From: Thermoanaerobacterales bacterium UBA4880
Lineage (GTDB): Bacteria; Bacillota; Thermoanaerobacteria; Thermoanaerobacterales; UBA4877
Direction: 5' to 3'
Length of the DNA stretch: 64,000 nucleotides
Assembly: GCA_002399285.1 (NCBI GenBank)
Contig: DHDI01000004.1
Location: 19,472-83,471, forward strand
A program made the translations under genes and the position numbers. This document shows, in pieces, positions 41,473 through 50,368 of the stretch. Below the pieces are notes generated by a model. It had not been told where the DNA came from and made no database searches. It worked only from the letters and a program-made list of their open reading frames with translations. Each line of letters begins with the position of its first letter. Within the stretch, counting starts at the first letter, position 1.

Positions 41473-42306
41473 ATGAAAAAAATTATGTTTTTTTTGATGG
41501 CTGCGCTGCTTGCTCTCAGCGTGGCGGGATGCGGAGGAAATCAACCGGCGAACGGGATGCAGGGCAAGGATGATTCCGGGACAAAGCAGCAGACGGCGGA
41601 GCAGCCCAAAAGCGGGTTGGATGAAATAAAGGCCCGGGGTGAGATCATCGTCGGGCTTAGCGCCGATTATCCTCCCTATGAGAGCCATGAGATGATAAAT
41701 GGCGAAGATAAAATAGTAGGATTCGATGTTGATCTGGCCGAGGCATTGGCTAAAGAACTGGGAGTAAAACTCAAGATCGTGGATACCTCATATAACGGTC
41801 TCATACCTATGCTGGAATCGAATAAGATCGATATAATTATCTCCGGAATGTCGATAACGCCTAAAAGGGCTGAAAGCGTGGACTTCTCCGATTCCTATTA
41901 TTCGGGACAAAACATACTGCTTATCAAAAAGGATTCCGATATAGCTTCATTAGACGATCTGAAAGATAAGACGGTGGGAGTACAACTGGGTTCGATCCAG
42001 GAAACGGGGGCTCAAAAGGCCGGCTTAGAAACAAAAGCCATAAATCTTATAACGGATGCGGTGATGGAACTCAAGAACGGCAAGGTCGACGCTGTTTTGG
42101 TCGCCAAGGTCGTCGGAGATAAATTCCTGGATATCAATGACGATCTGAAAGGAGTATATATTGAAGAACTGTCTGTCGACGGAGATCTGGCCGCCGCAAT
42201 GAAAAAAGGCGACAAGGATCTGACCGGGGCTGTGAACAAGATGCTTAAGGATCTCAAGGACAGCGGGGAATATGACAAGCTGATAAATAAGTGGTTCGGC
42301 GCTTAA
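41473..42306 (+). CDS. Amino-acid ABC transporter substrate-binding lipoprotein
   Basis: 277 aa. Signal peptide MKKIMFFLMAALLALSVAGC with a lipobox cysteine at 20. Then a type-3 periplasmic-binding fold (SBP_bac_3): EIIVGLSADYPPYESHE, IVGFDVDLAEALAKELGV, ISGMSITPKRAESVDFSDSY, and KLINKWFGA at the end. It captures a polar amino acid (glutamine, arginine, cystine or similar; the specificity is not readable) for the permease and ATPase that follow. Start at 41473 after AGAGGTGGG; longer frames to the left have no ribosome site and would destroy the signal peptide. DnaA-like boxes lie about 150 bases upstream. Confidence 0.92.
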   Translation: MKKIMFFLMAALLALSVAGCGGNQPANGMQGKDDSGTKQQTAEQPKSGLDEIKARGEIIVGLSADYPPYESHEMINGEDKIVGFDVDLAEALAKELGVKLKIVDTSYNGLIPMLESNKIDIIISGMSITPKRAESVDFSDSYYSGQNILLIKKDSDIASLDDLKDKTVGVQLGSIQETGAQKAGLETKAINLITDAVMELKNGKVDAVLVAKVVGDKFLDINDDLKGVYIEELSVDGDLAAAMKKGDKDLTGAVNKMLKDLKDSGEYDKLINKWFGA

Positions 42307-42319
42307 GGGAGGCATTGCT

Positions 42320-42985
42320 TTGAGTCTGGATTTTTCAAGGGTTTCTGCTTATAGTCCCCTTTTGGTAAAGGGAACGGTGACAACATTGGAGCTTACGTTT
42401 TTTTCGGTAATACTGGGAATTGCGATCGGACTTATCACAGCTCTGCTGAAGATGTCTAATTTCAAGCCCCTGAGCGTTTTGGGCAATGTCTATGTGGAGC
42501 TGATAAGGGGCACGCCGCTGCTTGTGCAGTTATACATCGTCTATTACGGTCTGCCTCAGCTCATAGGTCATGATATTCCCAGCTTTCCGGCTGCGGTCGC
42601 GGCTCTGAGCATAAACAGCGGGGCCTACGTGGCCGAGATCATAAGGGCCGGTATTCAGGCGGTCGACTATGGGCAGATGGAGGCGGCGCGTTCTCTGGGC
42701 ATGAGCTATGGCCTGGCCATGCGTTTTGTAATCATTCCCCAGGCAATAAAAAACATACTGCCGGCATTGGGCAATGAATTTGTCTCGCTCCTGAAGGAAT
42801 CGGCTACGGTGTCCGTCATAAGCATGGGCGACCTGATGAGGCAGGCGGATATCATAAGAGCGGCCACATACACGGCCTTCGAGCCGCTGATCGAGGTCGC
42901 GCTGATCTATTTTGCAATGACATATATATTCTCGTCATTCCAAAGGATTCTGGAAAGGAGGCTTAAGGCCGGTGATACTCATTAA
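42320..42985 (+). CDS. Amino-acid ABC transporter permease
   Basis: 221 aa, HisMQ/GlnP type with five membrane spans. [20 protein letters not shown] opens the domain; the EAA loop is [20 protein letters not shown] with the conserved G. The start is TTG, eight bases after GGGAGG, with no ATG available. It overlaps the ATPase gene by 14 bases and is 13 bases behind the binding protein gene, so all three form one operon. Confidence 0.93.
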   Translation: MSLDFSRVSAYSPLLVKGTVTTLELTFFSVILGIAIGLITALLKMSNFKPLSVLGNVYVELIRGTPLLVQLYIVYYGLPQLIGHDIPSFPAAVAALSINSGAYVAEIIRAGIQAVDYGQMEAARSLGMSYGLAMRFVIIPQAIKNILPALGNEFVSLLKESATVSVISMGDLMRQADIIRAATYTAFEPLIEVALIYFAMTYIFSSFQRILERRLKAGDTH

Positions 42986-43691
42986 GGACCTCCATAAAAA
43001 TTTTGGACAGCTTGATGTGCTGAAAGGGATCGATATGCAGGTGGAAAAGGGAGAGGTCATAGTCATAATAGGCCCCAGCGGCTCGGGAAAAAGCACCCTG
43101 CTCCGGTGTATAAACCTATTGGAGTATCCGACGAGCGGGGATATATATATAGAAGGCGAAAAGATCGACCACAAGACGGACGTGAACAGGATAAGACAAA
43201 AGATCGGCATGGTCTTTCAGCATTTTAACCTGTTCAACAACATGAACGTAATGGATAATATAGCCCTTGCACCCATGAAGGTCAAGGGTTTAAGCAGGGA
43301 TGCCGCCAAAGGCGCCGCCAATGAACTCTTAAAGAGGGTCGGACTGGCGGATAAGGCGAATGCTTATCCTGTCCAGCTTTCGGGAGGACAGCGGCAGAGG
43401 GCGGCGATATGCCGGGCGCTGGCTATGCAGCCTGACATCATGCTTTTCGACGAGCCGACGTCGGCCCTCGATCCGGAAATGGTGAAAGAGGTGCTGATGG
43501 CAATGGAGGGCCTGGCCCAAGAGGGCATGACGATGGTGGTGGTGACTCATGAAATGGGTTTTGCCAAAGAGGTGGGCGACAGGGTGGTATTTATGGACGA
43601 AGGCCGTATATTGGAGGAATCAACTCCCGGGACGTTTTTCTCACATCCCGAAAATGACAGGGCCAGGGAGTTTCTCAGTAAGGTCCTCTAG
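42972..43691 (+). CDS. Amino-acid ABC transporter ATP-binding protein
   Basis: 239 aa. Walker [15 protein letters not shown] (residues ~34-47), Q-loop [10 protein letters not shown], signature [15 protein letters not shown] (~137-151), Walker [15 protein letters not shown] and the H-switch [10 protein letters not shown]. It is the standard GlnQ/HisP-type ATPase that powers the importer. The GTG start lies within the last codons of the permease gene and has GGAGG upstream, so translation is coupled. Confidence 0.95.
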   Translation: MILIKDLHKNFGQLDVLKGIDMQVEKGEVIVIIGPSGSGKSTLLRCINLLEYPTSGDIYIEGEKIDHKTDVNRIRQKIGMVFQHFNLFNNMNVMDNIALAPMKVKGLSRDAAKGAANELLKRVGLADKANAYPVQLSGGQRQRAAICRALAMQPDIMLFDEPTSALDPEMVKEVLMAMEGLAQEGMTMVVVTHEMGFAKEVGDRVVFMDEGRILEESTPGTFFSHPENDRAREFLSKVL

Positions 43692-43783
43692 CAAATAAAT
43701 CTTTGTATTAAAAGAGGAAAAGAGAGAGAAAGATAGAATATATAATAATAAGTTAATTTACTGTATTGAGAGGAGTTGGTGCT

Positions 43784-44332
43784 ATGCAGGTCGTAGTAAC
43801 GGGGAAAAACATGGAAGTAACCGATGCCTTGAAAGACAGAGCGGAAAAGAAACTCCAAAAACTCGATAAGTACTTTTACAGTGAGGCTGAAGCAAAGGTA
43901 ATGCTGGAGGTCGTTAAAGGAGTTCATAGAACGGAAATAGTGATTCCGTTCAGAGATATACTGTTCAGAGCGGAAGAATCGACGCCGGATATGTATATCT
44001 CAATAGATAATGCGGTGGATAAAATTGAAAAGCAAATGCTTAAATATAAGTCCCGGCTGGAAAAGAAATTTGTCAGCGGTGAATCCATAAGATATACAGA
44101 CTTACCGTATGATACGGCGGCAGAAGTCAGGGAAAATGAAGAGGAAAGTTTTGAGGTCGTGCGTACCAAGAAAATCGGCATAAAGCCTATGTCAGTGGAA
44201 GAGGCGATTCTCCAAATGAATCTATTGGGCCATAGCTTTTTCGTATTTACCAATGAAAGGACTGAGGACGTGGCCGTAGTGTACAAGCGAAAAGATGGAA
44301 AATACGGGCTTATAGAGCCTTTTGAAGAATAA
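43784..44332 (+). CDS. hpf: Ribosome hibernation-promoting factor, long form
   Basis: 182 aa from the preferred ATG. Residues 1-105 are the ribosome-binding domain (VVVTGKNMEVTDALKDRAEKKL, YISIDNAVDKIEKQM) and residues ~125-180 the C-terminal dimerisation domain (KIGIKPMSVEEAILQMNLLG, HSFFVFTNERTEDVAVVYKR), joined by an acidic linker. The long form pairs 70S ribosomes into inactive 100S dimers in resting cells. GAGAGGAG lies before the ATG at 43784; the frame is open a few codons further but without a site. A TATAAT lies at 43741. Terminator follows. Confidence 0.94.
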   Translation: MQVVVTGKNMEVTDALKDRAEKKLQKLDKYFYSEAEAKVMLEVVKGVHRTEIVIPFRDILFRAEESTPDMYISIDNAVDKIEKQMLKYKSRLEKKFVSGESIRYTDLPYDTAAEVRENEEESFEVVRTKKIGIKPMSVEEAILQMNLLGHSFFVFTNERTEDVAVVYKRKDGKYGLIEPFEE

Positions 44333-44335
44333 GTA

Positions 44336-44370
44336 AAATTCGGATGGATGACCTCCATCCGAATTTTTTA
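44336..44370 (+). terminator. Terminator after hpf
   Basis: AAATTCGGATGGA pairs perfectly with TCCATCCGAATTT around TGACC, followed by TTTT. Confidence 0.9.
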
Positions 44371-44434
44371 AATAAAAGGAGGATTTAACAAAGATAAGTA
44401 GAATAAATAAATAATGTGTTTTGGAGAGGACGGT

Positions 44435-45097
44435 ATGCGGATGGGAACTGATAAGGAACTCGTTGGTGCGATGGAAGGGGTAATCAGTCAGCTTGGGGGT
44501 GTTATATCCAGTAAAATTATCCAGAATGAACGGGGCGACATTGCGGAGATACACATACTGGCGGATAAAAGCAGAAACCCAAAACAAATTTCCCGGGACG
44601 TTCAGTCGGCTATCATGGCTAAATTCGATGTCAGCATAGACTATAAGGTGATAAGCGTTGCTGAGATAGAGAGCGGCGGCGAACAGGTCAGCAGCGAGCG
44701 TATCAAAATAAAGAGCCTGTATTATGACCTCGAGGGGATCAAGGGAAGGGCGAGGGTGATAATAGAAAAGAACGGCCTGACCTATGAAGGAGAATTCGGC
44801 GGCATACATTCAAATGGTTTTCTCAAGGCTGCTTTGATCAATGCAACGGTAGCCGCACTGAATAAATGCATAGGCGATGAGAACGTATTGACGGTCGAGG
44901 ACTACAAAGTGGTGGATTTGGCCGATCTTAAGGTGCTGGTAGTTGTCATAGGTTTTTTAAATACAAGGCAAAAGGAATTATATATAGGTAATGCCATTTT
45001 AAAAGACGAAGCGGGAGATGGATGCGTCAAGGCTGTTTTAAATGCGGTTAACGGAGCCTTTGACAGACCCGAAAAACAGCGGACGGAATATAGTTAA
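44435..45097 (+). CDS. Conserved hypothetical protein
   Basis: 220 aa, soluble, not recognised with certainty. The N-terminal ~85 residues (VISQLGGVISSKIIQNERGD, AEIHILADKSRNPKQISRDV, SAIMAKFDVSIDYKVIS) form an alpha-beta sandwich-like unit that I have seen annotated only as hypothetical in Firmicutes and actinobacteria. The second half has ARVIIEKNGLTYEGEFGG and ALINATVAALNKC, again alpha/beta. ATG at 44435 follows GGAGAGG; upstream codons lack a site. Separated from the niacin repressor by 11 bases, it may share an operon with it, but no functional link is evident. Confidence 0.75.
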   Translation: MRMGTDKELVGAMEGVISQLGGVISSKIIQNERGDIAEIHILADKSRNPKQISRDVQSAIMAKFDVSIDYKVISVAEIESGGEQVSSERIKIKSLYYDLEGIKGRARVIIEKNGLTYEGEFGGIHSNGFLKAALINATVAALNKCIGDENVLTVEDYKVVDLADLKVLVVVIGFLNTRQKELYIGNAILKDEAGDGCVKAVLNAVNGAFDRPEKQRTEYS

Positions 45098-45108
45098 GCA
45101 GCAGTGAT

Positions 45109-45654
45109 ATGACGGTAAGGCAGGGAAAGTTGGTGAATCTGATGGATGCGCAAGCAAGAAGGCATGAAATATTGGATATTCTTGGACGGAACGAAGTGGT
45201 CTCGGGCAATGAACTGGCAGCCAAGCTGAGCGTGAGCAGACAGGTGGTCGTTCAGGACATTGCGATATTACGTGCGGCGGGACGCGGTATTCTATCCACG
45301 CCGCAGGGCTATCGCCTGGATGGAATATCGCAGAAGAAGGTAAGGATATTTGCCTGCGGACATTATATGGACAGGGTATATGAAGAACTGGCACTCATAG
45401 TGGATAACGGCGGTAAAGTAGTGGACGTGATAGTAGAGCATCCCGTATACGGAGAATTGAAAGGATACCTGATGATATCCTCCAGATATGATCTTGATAA
45501 TTTTATGAACAGCATACGGGAGAGTCAGGGCAAACTGCTGTCTTCGCTTACGGGAGGAGTTCATCTTCATACCGTTGAGGCCGAGAGCGAGGAAGTGCTT
45601 GACAGGATAGAAAAAGCTCTCGGGGATAATGGCTTTCTTATGAGCGACTTTTGA
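45109..45654 (+). CDS. niaR: Niacin-responsive transcriptional repressor
   Basis: 181 aa. Residues ~15-65 form a winged HTH (ILDILGRNEVVSGNELAAKL and SVSRQVVVQDIAILRAAG); residues ~75-180 are the 3H domain with its three histidines (CGHYMDR, VEHPVYGELKG, GGVHLHTVEAE), which binds nicotinic acid with a metal. NiaR/YrxA represses NAD-synthesis and niacin-uptake genes. None of those targets is adjacent, so it acts in trans or on itself. The start is uncertain: ATG 45109 has a poor ribosome site, and ATG 45142 (MDAQARRHEILD) is also possible. Confidence 0.88.
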   Translation: MTVRQGKLVNLMDAQARRHEILDILGRNEVVSGNELAAKLSVSRQVVVQDIAILRAAGRGILSTPQGYRLDGISQKKVRIFACGHYMDRVYEELALIVDNGGKVVDVIVEHPVYGELKGYLMISSRYDLDNFMNSIRESQGKLLSSLTGGVHLHTVEAESEEVLDRIEKALGDNGFLMSDF

Positions 45655-45659
45655 ATCTC

Positions 45660-45688
45660 TTGACAGCCATATATACCCCTGCTATAAT
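45660..45688 (+). promoter_or_regulatory. Consensus sigma-A promoter of tadA and the following RNAs
   Basis: TTGACA, 17 bases, TATAAT: a perfect match in both hexamers and spacing, 62 bases before the tadA ATG. Confidence 0.85.
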
Positions 45689-45749
45689 ATAAATGTTGTC
45701 GTATTAAATGCGTGCCCATGCAGGGTACGTCGTTATTTAAGGGTGAATA

Positions 45750-46196
45750 ATGGTTCACGATTTTTTTATGTATGAGGCTGTAAAAGAGGCGCATAAGGCA
45801 GCGGAAAAGGGCGAGGTTCCCGTAGGCGCGGTGATCGTTGCCGGTGGGAGGATAATAAGCAGAGGGTGCAACATGACCGAAGAGTTGCATGATGCTACCG
45901 CCCATGCGGAGATGATAGCTATCAGAGAAGCCTGCCGGGTGCAGGACAATTGGCGGCTTAAGGGCTGTAGCATCTATGTTACCCTTGAACCATGTCCCAT
46001 GTGTGCCGGCGCCATACTGCTGTCACGGATAGGCAGGCTGGTGATAGGAGCACAGGACCCCCAGAGAGGCTGCTGCGGCTCAATATATGATATAGTTGAG
46101 GACAGCAGACTGGGTTTTACACCGGAGGTAATCACGGGCGTTCTGGAAGACGAGTGCCGGAAAATGTTGAAGGATTTCTTTAAAGAAAAGCGGTAA
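45750..46196 (+). CDS. tadA: tRNA-specific adenosine deaminase
   Basis: 148 aa. Zinc site H52-A-E54 (TAHAEMIAIREAC) with PCPMC (C82, C85); E54 is the proton shuttle. GEVPVGAVIV opens the fold. TadA converts the wobble adenosine of tRNA-Arg(ACG) to inosine. Short frame-compatible size for the Firmicutes enzyme. Followed directly by two serine tRNA genes, as in other Firmicutes. Ribosome site GGGTGA. Confidence 0.95.
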   Translation: MVHDFFMYEAVKEAHKAAEKGEVPVGAVIVAGGRIISRGCNMTEELHDATAHAEMIAIREACRVQDNWRLKGCSIYVTLEPCPMCAGAILLSRIGRLVIGAQDPQRGCCGSIYDIVEDSRLGFTPEVITGVLEDECRKMLKDFFKEKR

Positions 46197-46200
46197 GCCG

Positions 46201-46291
46201 GGAGAGGTGGCTGAGCTGGCCGAAGGCGCTCGACTCGAAATCGAGTAAACGGGGGACCGTTTCGTGGGTTCAAATCCCACCCTCTCCGCCA
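46201..46291 (+). tRNA. tRNA-Ser (anticodon CGA)
   Basis: Acceptor GGAGAGG pairs with CCTCTCC, with encoded G-CCA end. The anticodon arm is CTCGA-CTCGAAA-TCGAG, so the loop gives anticodon CGA. A long variable arm (class II) and T-arm GTGGGTTCAAATCCCAC are present. Confidence 0.95.
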
Positions 46292-46329
46292 TAAAAATAA
46301 AATAGTAAATTTTTTGTAGACTTATACAT

Positions 46330-46423
46330 GGAGAGATGGCTGAGCGGTCGAAGGCGCGCGACTGGAAATCGCGTGTACCCTCACAAAAGGGTACCGAGGG
46401 TTCAAATCCCTCTCTCTCCGCCA
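46330..46423 (+). tRNA. tRNA-Ser (anticodon GGA)
   Basis: Acceptor GGAGAGA pairs with TCTCTCC, then G-CCA. The anticodon arm is CGCGA-CTGGAAA-TCGCG, giving anticodon GGA. A long variable arm with GTACCCTC...GGGTAC is present. Confidence 0.95.
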
Positions 46424-46523
46424 TAAAATGAATAAATTGCGGGGATTTCATATTTATCTGTGAAGTCCCTTTTTGTATATTAAAATTTTTGCGGGTCAAG
46501 CGGACCTTGTAATTATTGGAGAG

Positions 46524-46552
46524 TTGATTTTTTTCATCAAAGAAGATATAAT
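46524..46552 (+). promoter_or_regulatory. Promoter of the SRP RNA gene
   Basis: TTGATT, 17 bases, TATAAT. The start would be near 46560, giving a precursor with ~23 extra 5' bases that must be processed. Confidence 0.7.
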
Positions 46553-46582
46553 AATGATATTGTTTGAAGATGAAGATGGCCT

Positions 46583-46852
46583 GGCCGCACTAGACGGGGA
46601 GGTAGCGGTGCCCTATAACCTGCAATCCGCTATAGCAGGGTTGAAGTCCCACGCCGAGGCATGATATTGTATGGTCTGGTCGATGTAAGCGGCGAAGAAG
46701 ACCGGGTCCTGTGCAACGGAAATTTACGAACCCCGCCAGGTCCGGAAGGAAGCAACGGTAAGTAAACACTTTCGTGTGCCGCAGGGCTACCTGGTTAGAG
46801 CTGGCTGCATCGGTGCCGTGTATAATCCCGTGTCGAAGGTGGGTGTGCGGCC
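46583..46852 (+). ncRNA. ffs: Signal recognition particle RNA, large (Bacillus) type
   Basis: About 270 bases, the long form with an Alu domain. The ends pair as GGCCGCAC (46583-46590) with GTGCGGCC (46845-46852). 5' GGGGAGGTAGCGGTGCCCT is close to the B. subtilis scRNA start, and the apical domain has CCAGGTCCGGAAGGAAGCAA with GCAGGGCTACCTGG, the Ffh-binding helix. A TTTTT run follows and could terminate it. It sits before dnaX as in Bacillus. Confidence 0.96.
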
Positions 46853-46919
46853 TTTTTATCAATATCAAGGACCTGTAGAGCGGGTCCTTTTTAATACATA
46901 GAATAGAGTGGTGAAATAA

Positions 46920-48545
46920 ATGTATACTGCGCTATACAGGAGGTTCAGGCCGGCGGAATTCGACGAGGTGGTCGGACAGGAGGCCATAGTAAGGGCGCTG
47001 AAGAATCAGATAAAGAACAATATGATATCCCATGCATACCTCTTTACCGGGTCGAGGGGCACGGGCAAGACCAGTATGGCCAAGATATTCGCCAAGGCGG
47101 TCAACTGTCTTGAGCCTGCGGACGGCAATCCATGCAATCACTGCAAAAACTGCCTGGCCATATCCAAAGGGGACAGCATGGATATCATTGAGATAGATGC
47201 GGCTTCAAACAACGGCGTCAATAATATAAGGGAGCTGAGGGAGGATGTAAAGTATCCTCCGTCCTTGGGCAGATACAGGGTCTATATCATAGACGAGGTG
47301 CATATGCTTTCACAGGGCGCATTCAACGCGCTGCTGAAGACTCTGGAGGAGCCGCCTTCATATATCATATTTATATTGGCTACCACCGATCCGCAAAAGG
47401 TGCCGCTGACCATATCCTCGCGCTGCCAGAGATACGATTTCAAGAGGATACCTGTGGGCAGCATTGCCGAAAGGCTGACCTATGTATCGGAGCAGGTGAA
47501 TGTTGTGCTCAGGCCTGAGGCTGCGGCTCTTATTGCAAGAAAGGCGGAGGGCGCGCTGAGGGATGCACTTTCCATATTGGACGAATGTATAGCCTTTTGT
47601 GACGGGACGATATCGCGGGACGATGTGCTGGAAGTCCTCGGCATTACCGACGAGGATTCCCTTACGGAAACCATCTCGGCTGTCGTGGATAGAGACGCCT
47701 CGCGGTGCGTTGACATAGCAGACCGGGAGTATATGAACGGAAAGGATCCGGCGCAGTTTACGAGGGATCTTGTCAGGGTGCTGCGCGATCTGCTTTTTAT
47801 GACGACTGTCGGCGGAGACAGGGAGATGCCCGATCTGCCCGAAAACGAATATAAATCTCTGAAACAGCTGTCTTCCGCGGTGAGCATAGGCGGCGTCGTG
47901 AAGATGATAGACGCGCTCACCGGGGCTGAAAACTCACTAAGATATTCTACACAGCCGCTCATCGTCCTCGAGACGGTGCTTATCAAGCTCTGCCTGGAAG
48001 GCGGTCCTGAGGAGAATGGTCCGGGGAGGGAGACCGCCGCGGCTTCCGAGACTGCGGCCGTTATGCCGGCCAAAAGACAGGCCGGGCAGGCAGACAGACG
48101 GGCGGGCGGAAAGAAAGCAATGGAAAAGAAAACAATAGAAGAGAAAGATAGGGGGAATGCTGTAACGGAGGCGAAGCCGGCGGAGGTCAAGGACGTCTCC
48201 GCGGACGGATTGGAAAAGGTAAAATCGGCCTGGCCGGAGATCCTCTCCGCTGTCAAGCAGAACTCCATGAAACTCTGTTCCTACCTTTCGGTGGGTACGC
48301 CAAGGGGGTTGTCTGGGAGCAGACTTAAAATATCCTTTCAAAGCGGCGACTCATTTTTTGGTGAAGAACTGAACAAACCGGAAAATAAAGAGACAATAGA
48401 AAAAATCATAAAAGATATTACTGGCTATGATATAGAGATAGAGTGTATAATAAAGGGTGAAGAAAAAAAGGACGATGAGATCGTGACTAAGATCCACGAG
48501 GTGTTTAAGGGGTTGGACGACAGGATCAATATAATGGAAGAATGA
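46920..48545 (+). CDS. dnaX: DNA polymerase III subunit gamma/tau
   Basis: 541 aa. Residues 1-240 are the AAA+ clamp-loader module: YRPxxFDEVVGQ, Walker A GSRGTGKTS (44-52), zinc site C63/C72/C75/C78 (CLEPADGNPCNHCKNC), DEVHML Walker B, and SRC sensor (TISSRCQRYDFKRIP). Domain III extends to ~360, then a charged linker, and a C-terminal alpha/beta domain (SLKISFQSGDSFFGEELNKP) of tau-type proteins in Firmicutes. No heptamer suitable for an E. coli-like gamma product is in the linker; one A-run lies close to the end. It heads the dnaX-ebfC-recR operon. Confidence 0.96.
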   Translation: MYTALYRRFRPAEFDEVVGQEAIVRALKNQIKNNMISHAYLFTGSRGTGKTSMAKIFAKAVNCLEPADGNPCNHCKNCLAISKGDSMDIIEIDAASNNGVNNIRELREDVKYPPSLGRYRVYIIDEVHMLSQGAFNALLKTLEEPPSYIIFILATTDPQKVPLTISSRCQRYDFKRIPVGSIAERLTYVSEQVNVVLRPEAAALIARKAEGALRDALSILDECIAFCDGTISRDDVLEVLGITDEDSLTETISAVVDRDASRCVDIADREYMNGKDPAQFTRDLVRVLRDLLFMTTVGGDREMPDLPENEYKSLKQLSSAVSIGGVVKMIDALTGAENSLRYSTQPLIVLETVLIKLCLEGGPEENGPGRETAAASETAAVMPAKRQAGQADRRAGGKKAMEKKTIEEKDRGNAVTEAKPAEVKDVSADGLEKVKSAWPEILSAVKQNSMKLCSYLSVGTPRGLSGSRLKISFQSGDSFFGEELNKPENKETIEKIIKDITGYDIEIECIIKGEEKKDDEIVTKIHEVFKGLDDRINIMEE

Positions 48546-48572
48546 TCGATAGTAAAGAAAGGGGAAATGATA

Positions 48573-48902
48573 ATGTCAAAAATGCCGGGAAACTTCAACA
48601 TGAACAATATGATGAAGCAGTTCCAGAAGGTGCAGCAGGAAATGGATAAGGTGCAGCAGGAGCTTGGCGAATTGAGATTGGAAGCCACAGCCGGCGGCGG
48701 AGTGGTAAAGGCCGTTGCCAATGGCAAAAAGCAGCTGGTCGAGATCAGCATTTCACCGGAGGCCGTGGATCCCGACGACGTGGAGATGCTCCAGGATCTT
48801 ATATTGGCTGCGGTAAACGAGGTCTTGCAGAAATCTGAGGATACGATGAAGGATAAGATGGGCAGGGTCACCGGAGGGATCGATCTATCCGGGCTCATGT
48901 AA
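48573..48902 (+). CDS. ebfC: Nucleoid-associated protein, YbaB/EbfC family
   Basis: 109 aa. MSKMPGNFNMNNMMKQFQKVQ and the coiled N-terminus lead into the DNA-binding sheet EATAGGGVVKAVANGKKQL, then VEISISPEAVDPDDVEMLQD. It binds DNA as a dimer and is conserved between dnaX and recR. ATG 48573 follows AAAGGGG at good spacing; ATG 48567 is slightly too close. Sits 27 bases after dnaX and 15 before recR. Confidence 0.93.
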   Translation: MSKMPGNFNMNNMMKQFQKVQQEMDKVQQELGELRLEATAGGGVVKAVANGKKQLVEISISPEAVDPDDVEMLQDLILAAVNEVLQKSEDTMKDKMGRVTGGIDLSGLM

Positions 48903-48917
48903 TGCGGAGGGGATAGG

Positions 48918-49514
48918 ATGCATTACTATACTCCGTCCATGGCCAGGCTGATAGAAGAGCTTTCCAAGCTTCCGGGCGTGGGTCCCAAGACAGCCCAGAG
49001 GCTCGCCTTTCATATCATCAACATGAAGGAAGAAGAGGTGGATTCGCTGTCGGCAGCCATAAAGGAAGCCAAGCAAAAGGTCCATTATTGCAGCAAATGC
49101 TTTAATATCACCGATAGCGATATATGCGAGATATGCTCGGACGGCTCGAGAGACGGGTCTATGATCTGCGTGGTCGAGGACCCGAGAGACGTTGTGGCTA
49201 TGGAAAAGACAAAGGAATATAAGGGACTTTACCATGTGCTTCAGGGCACCATATCGCCGCTGGACGGGATAGGGCCGGAGGATATACGCATAAAGGAACT
49301 TCTCGCACGACTCGGCGAGGATGTGAAAGAGGTCATACTTGCGATAAACCCCGACGTGGAAGGCGAAGCCACTACGCTGTATATCGCCAGGCTGATAAAA
49401 CCGCTGGGTATAAGAGTCACCAGGATAGCCCACGGGATACCTATGGGAGGGGAACTGGAATATGCCGATGAGGTCACATTGGGTTCTGCCCTTACCGGAA
49501 GGAGAGAGATATAA
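48918..49514 (+). CDS. recR: Recombination protein RecR
   Basis: 198 aa. HhH motif [18 protein letters not shown] (residues ~13-30), four-cysteine zinc site [16 protein letters not shown] (~57-72), Toprim domain [15 protein letters not shown] (~78-92), and the end [20 protein letters not shown]. It works with RecF/RecO to load RecA at gapped DNA. Third gene of the dnaX operon. The terminator begins within the stop codon. Confidence 0.96.
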   Translation: MHYYTPSMARLIEELSKLPGVGPKTAQRLAFHIINMKEEEVDSLSAAIKEAKQKVHYCSKCFNITDSDICEICSDGSRDGSMICVVEDPRDVVAMEKTKEYKGLYHVLQGTISPLDGIGPEDIRIKELLARLGEDVKEVILAINPDVEGEATTLYIARLIKPLGIRVTRIAHGIPMGGELEYADEVTLGSALTGRREI

Positions 49515-49540
49515 ATGCTCATGTCAAATGGGCATTTTTT
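49513..49540 (+). terminator. Terminator after recR
   Basis: AAATGCTCAT pairs with ATGGGCATTT (one G-T) around GTCAA, then TTTT. Confidence 0.85.
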
Positions 49541-49651
49541 ATTTGGTATGATACTGACAAAAGATTATTTCATTGTTCTTTGGCAAGCCGTATAAAATAA
49601 TTTTATCCGGGGAAAAATATGGTTAGAATATTTTTTCCTGGAGGGTGTTTT

Positions 49652-49939
49652 ATGATCAATCTTAATTTGGGCCGTGGTTATTTCGGCGATATACTAAGCA
49701 GGGCAAACAGGGTTTTTACGGGAGAGTCCATACGCAGCGATGCTAATGGCGATACCGCAGGACTGCTGTCGTCCATTGAGCTCGCCAAAGAGGAGATGCA
49801 GTATGCCGACAACTACTTTGAGTCCGTTTCCGATCCGGATCTCATAGACCATGCTATATACTACAGGGAAGCGGCGAGGAAAAAGTATGCATACCTCTTA
49901 AAACTGGCTAAGCAGGAAGGCCTCGTAAAAGTAGAATAA
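49652..49939 (+). CDS. yaaL: YaaL-like small protein (DUF2508)
   Basis: 95 aa, helical. LLSSIELAKEEMQYADNYFE (residues ~43-62) and YYREAARKKYAYLLKLAKQE near the end are the DUF2508 signature. Its place between recR and bofA matches Bacillus yaaL. Function unknown. ATG at 49652 follows TGGAGGG; the frame from 49619 has no ribosome site. Confidence 0.85.
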   Translation: MINLNLGRGYFGDILSRANRVFTGESIRSDANGDTAGLLSSIELAKEEMQYADNYFESVSDPDLIDHAIYYREAARKKYAYLLKLAKQEGLVKVE

Positions 49940-49978
49940 TTTTTTGGACACCCCATATAATTTAAGAGGGGGTGTATA

Positions 49979-50251
49979 ATGGTGAATGGCGTGGGCATCA
50001 ATATAATAATTGCATATGCGGTGGGCCTTATACTCTTGTACCTTCTGGGCTGGGTGCTTTTAGTACCTATTAAGATGATATGGAGGCTGTTATATAACGG
50101 AATAATAGGCGGCATAATCCTGCTGGTATTGAATTTCGCGGGAGGTTACTTCGGCCTGCATATACCGCTCAATCCCATATCGGCCCTTGTGATCGGATTC
50201 CTTGGCGTGCCCGGGGTGGTGCTGCTGTTGCTTTTGCAGCATTTGCTATGA
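49979..50251 (+). CDS. bofA: Pro-sigma-K processing inhibitor BofA
   Basis: 90 aa, three hydrophobic segments. IIIAYAVGLILLYLLGWVLLVP, GIIGGIILLVLNFAGGYFG and LNPISALVIGFLGVPGVVLL are the conserved BofA blocks. BofA holds the SpoIVFB protease inactive until forespore signalling, so it confirms an endospore former. It completes the block shared with B. subtilis. GAGGGGG ribosome site. Confidence 0.92.
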   Translation: MVNGVGINIIIAYAVGLILLYLLGWVLLVPIKMIWRLLYNGIIGGIILLVLNFAGGYFGLHIPLNPISALVIGFLGVPGVVLLLLLQHLL

Positions 50252-50330
50252 CTTTAAATCGGCCGCGGTATGAATCCGTCATATATTAGAGCAGCATTAC
50301 ATGGCATCGGGATGTTTTTTTGCTATTCTC

Positions 50331-50368
50331 GAAGAATGTAATATTAGAAATATTACTTCTTTTTTTTT
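50331..50368 (+). terminator. Terminator after bofA
   Basis: GTAATATT pairs with AATATTAC around AGA; outer GAA and TTC can extend the stem, followed by a run of nine T. Confidence 0.8.

Noticed and set aside
41283..41573. Small plus-strand frame across the DnaA boxes
   Set aside because: It starts without a ribosome site and runs out of frame into the binding-protein gene.
47985..48200. Gamma-subunit frameshift site in the dnaX linker
   Set aside because: No A-AAA-AAG or A9-type run is present in the linker; the single A7 run is only near the 3' end.
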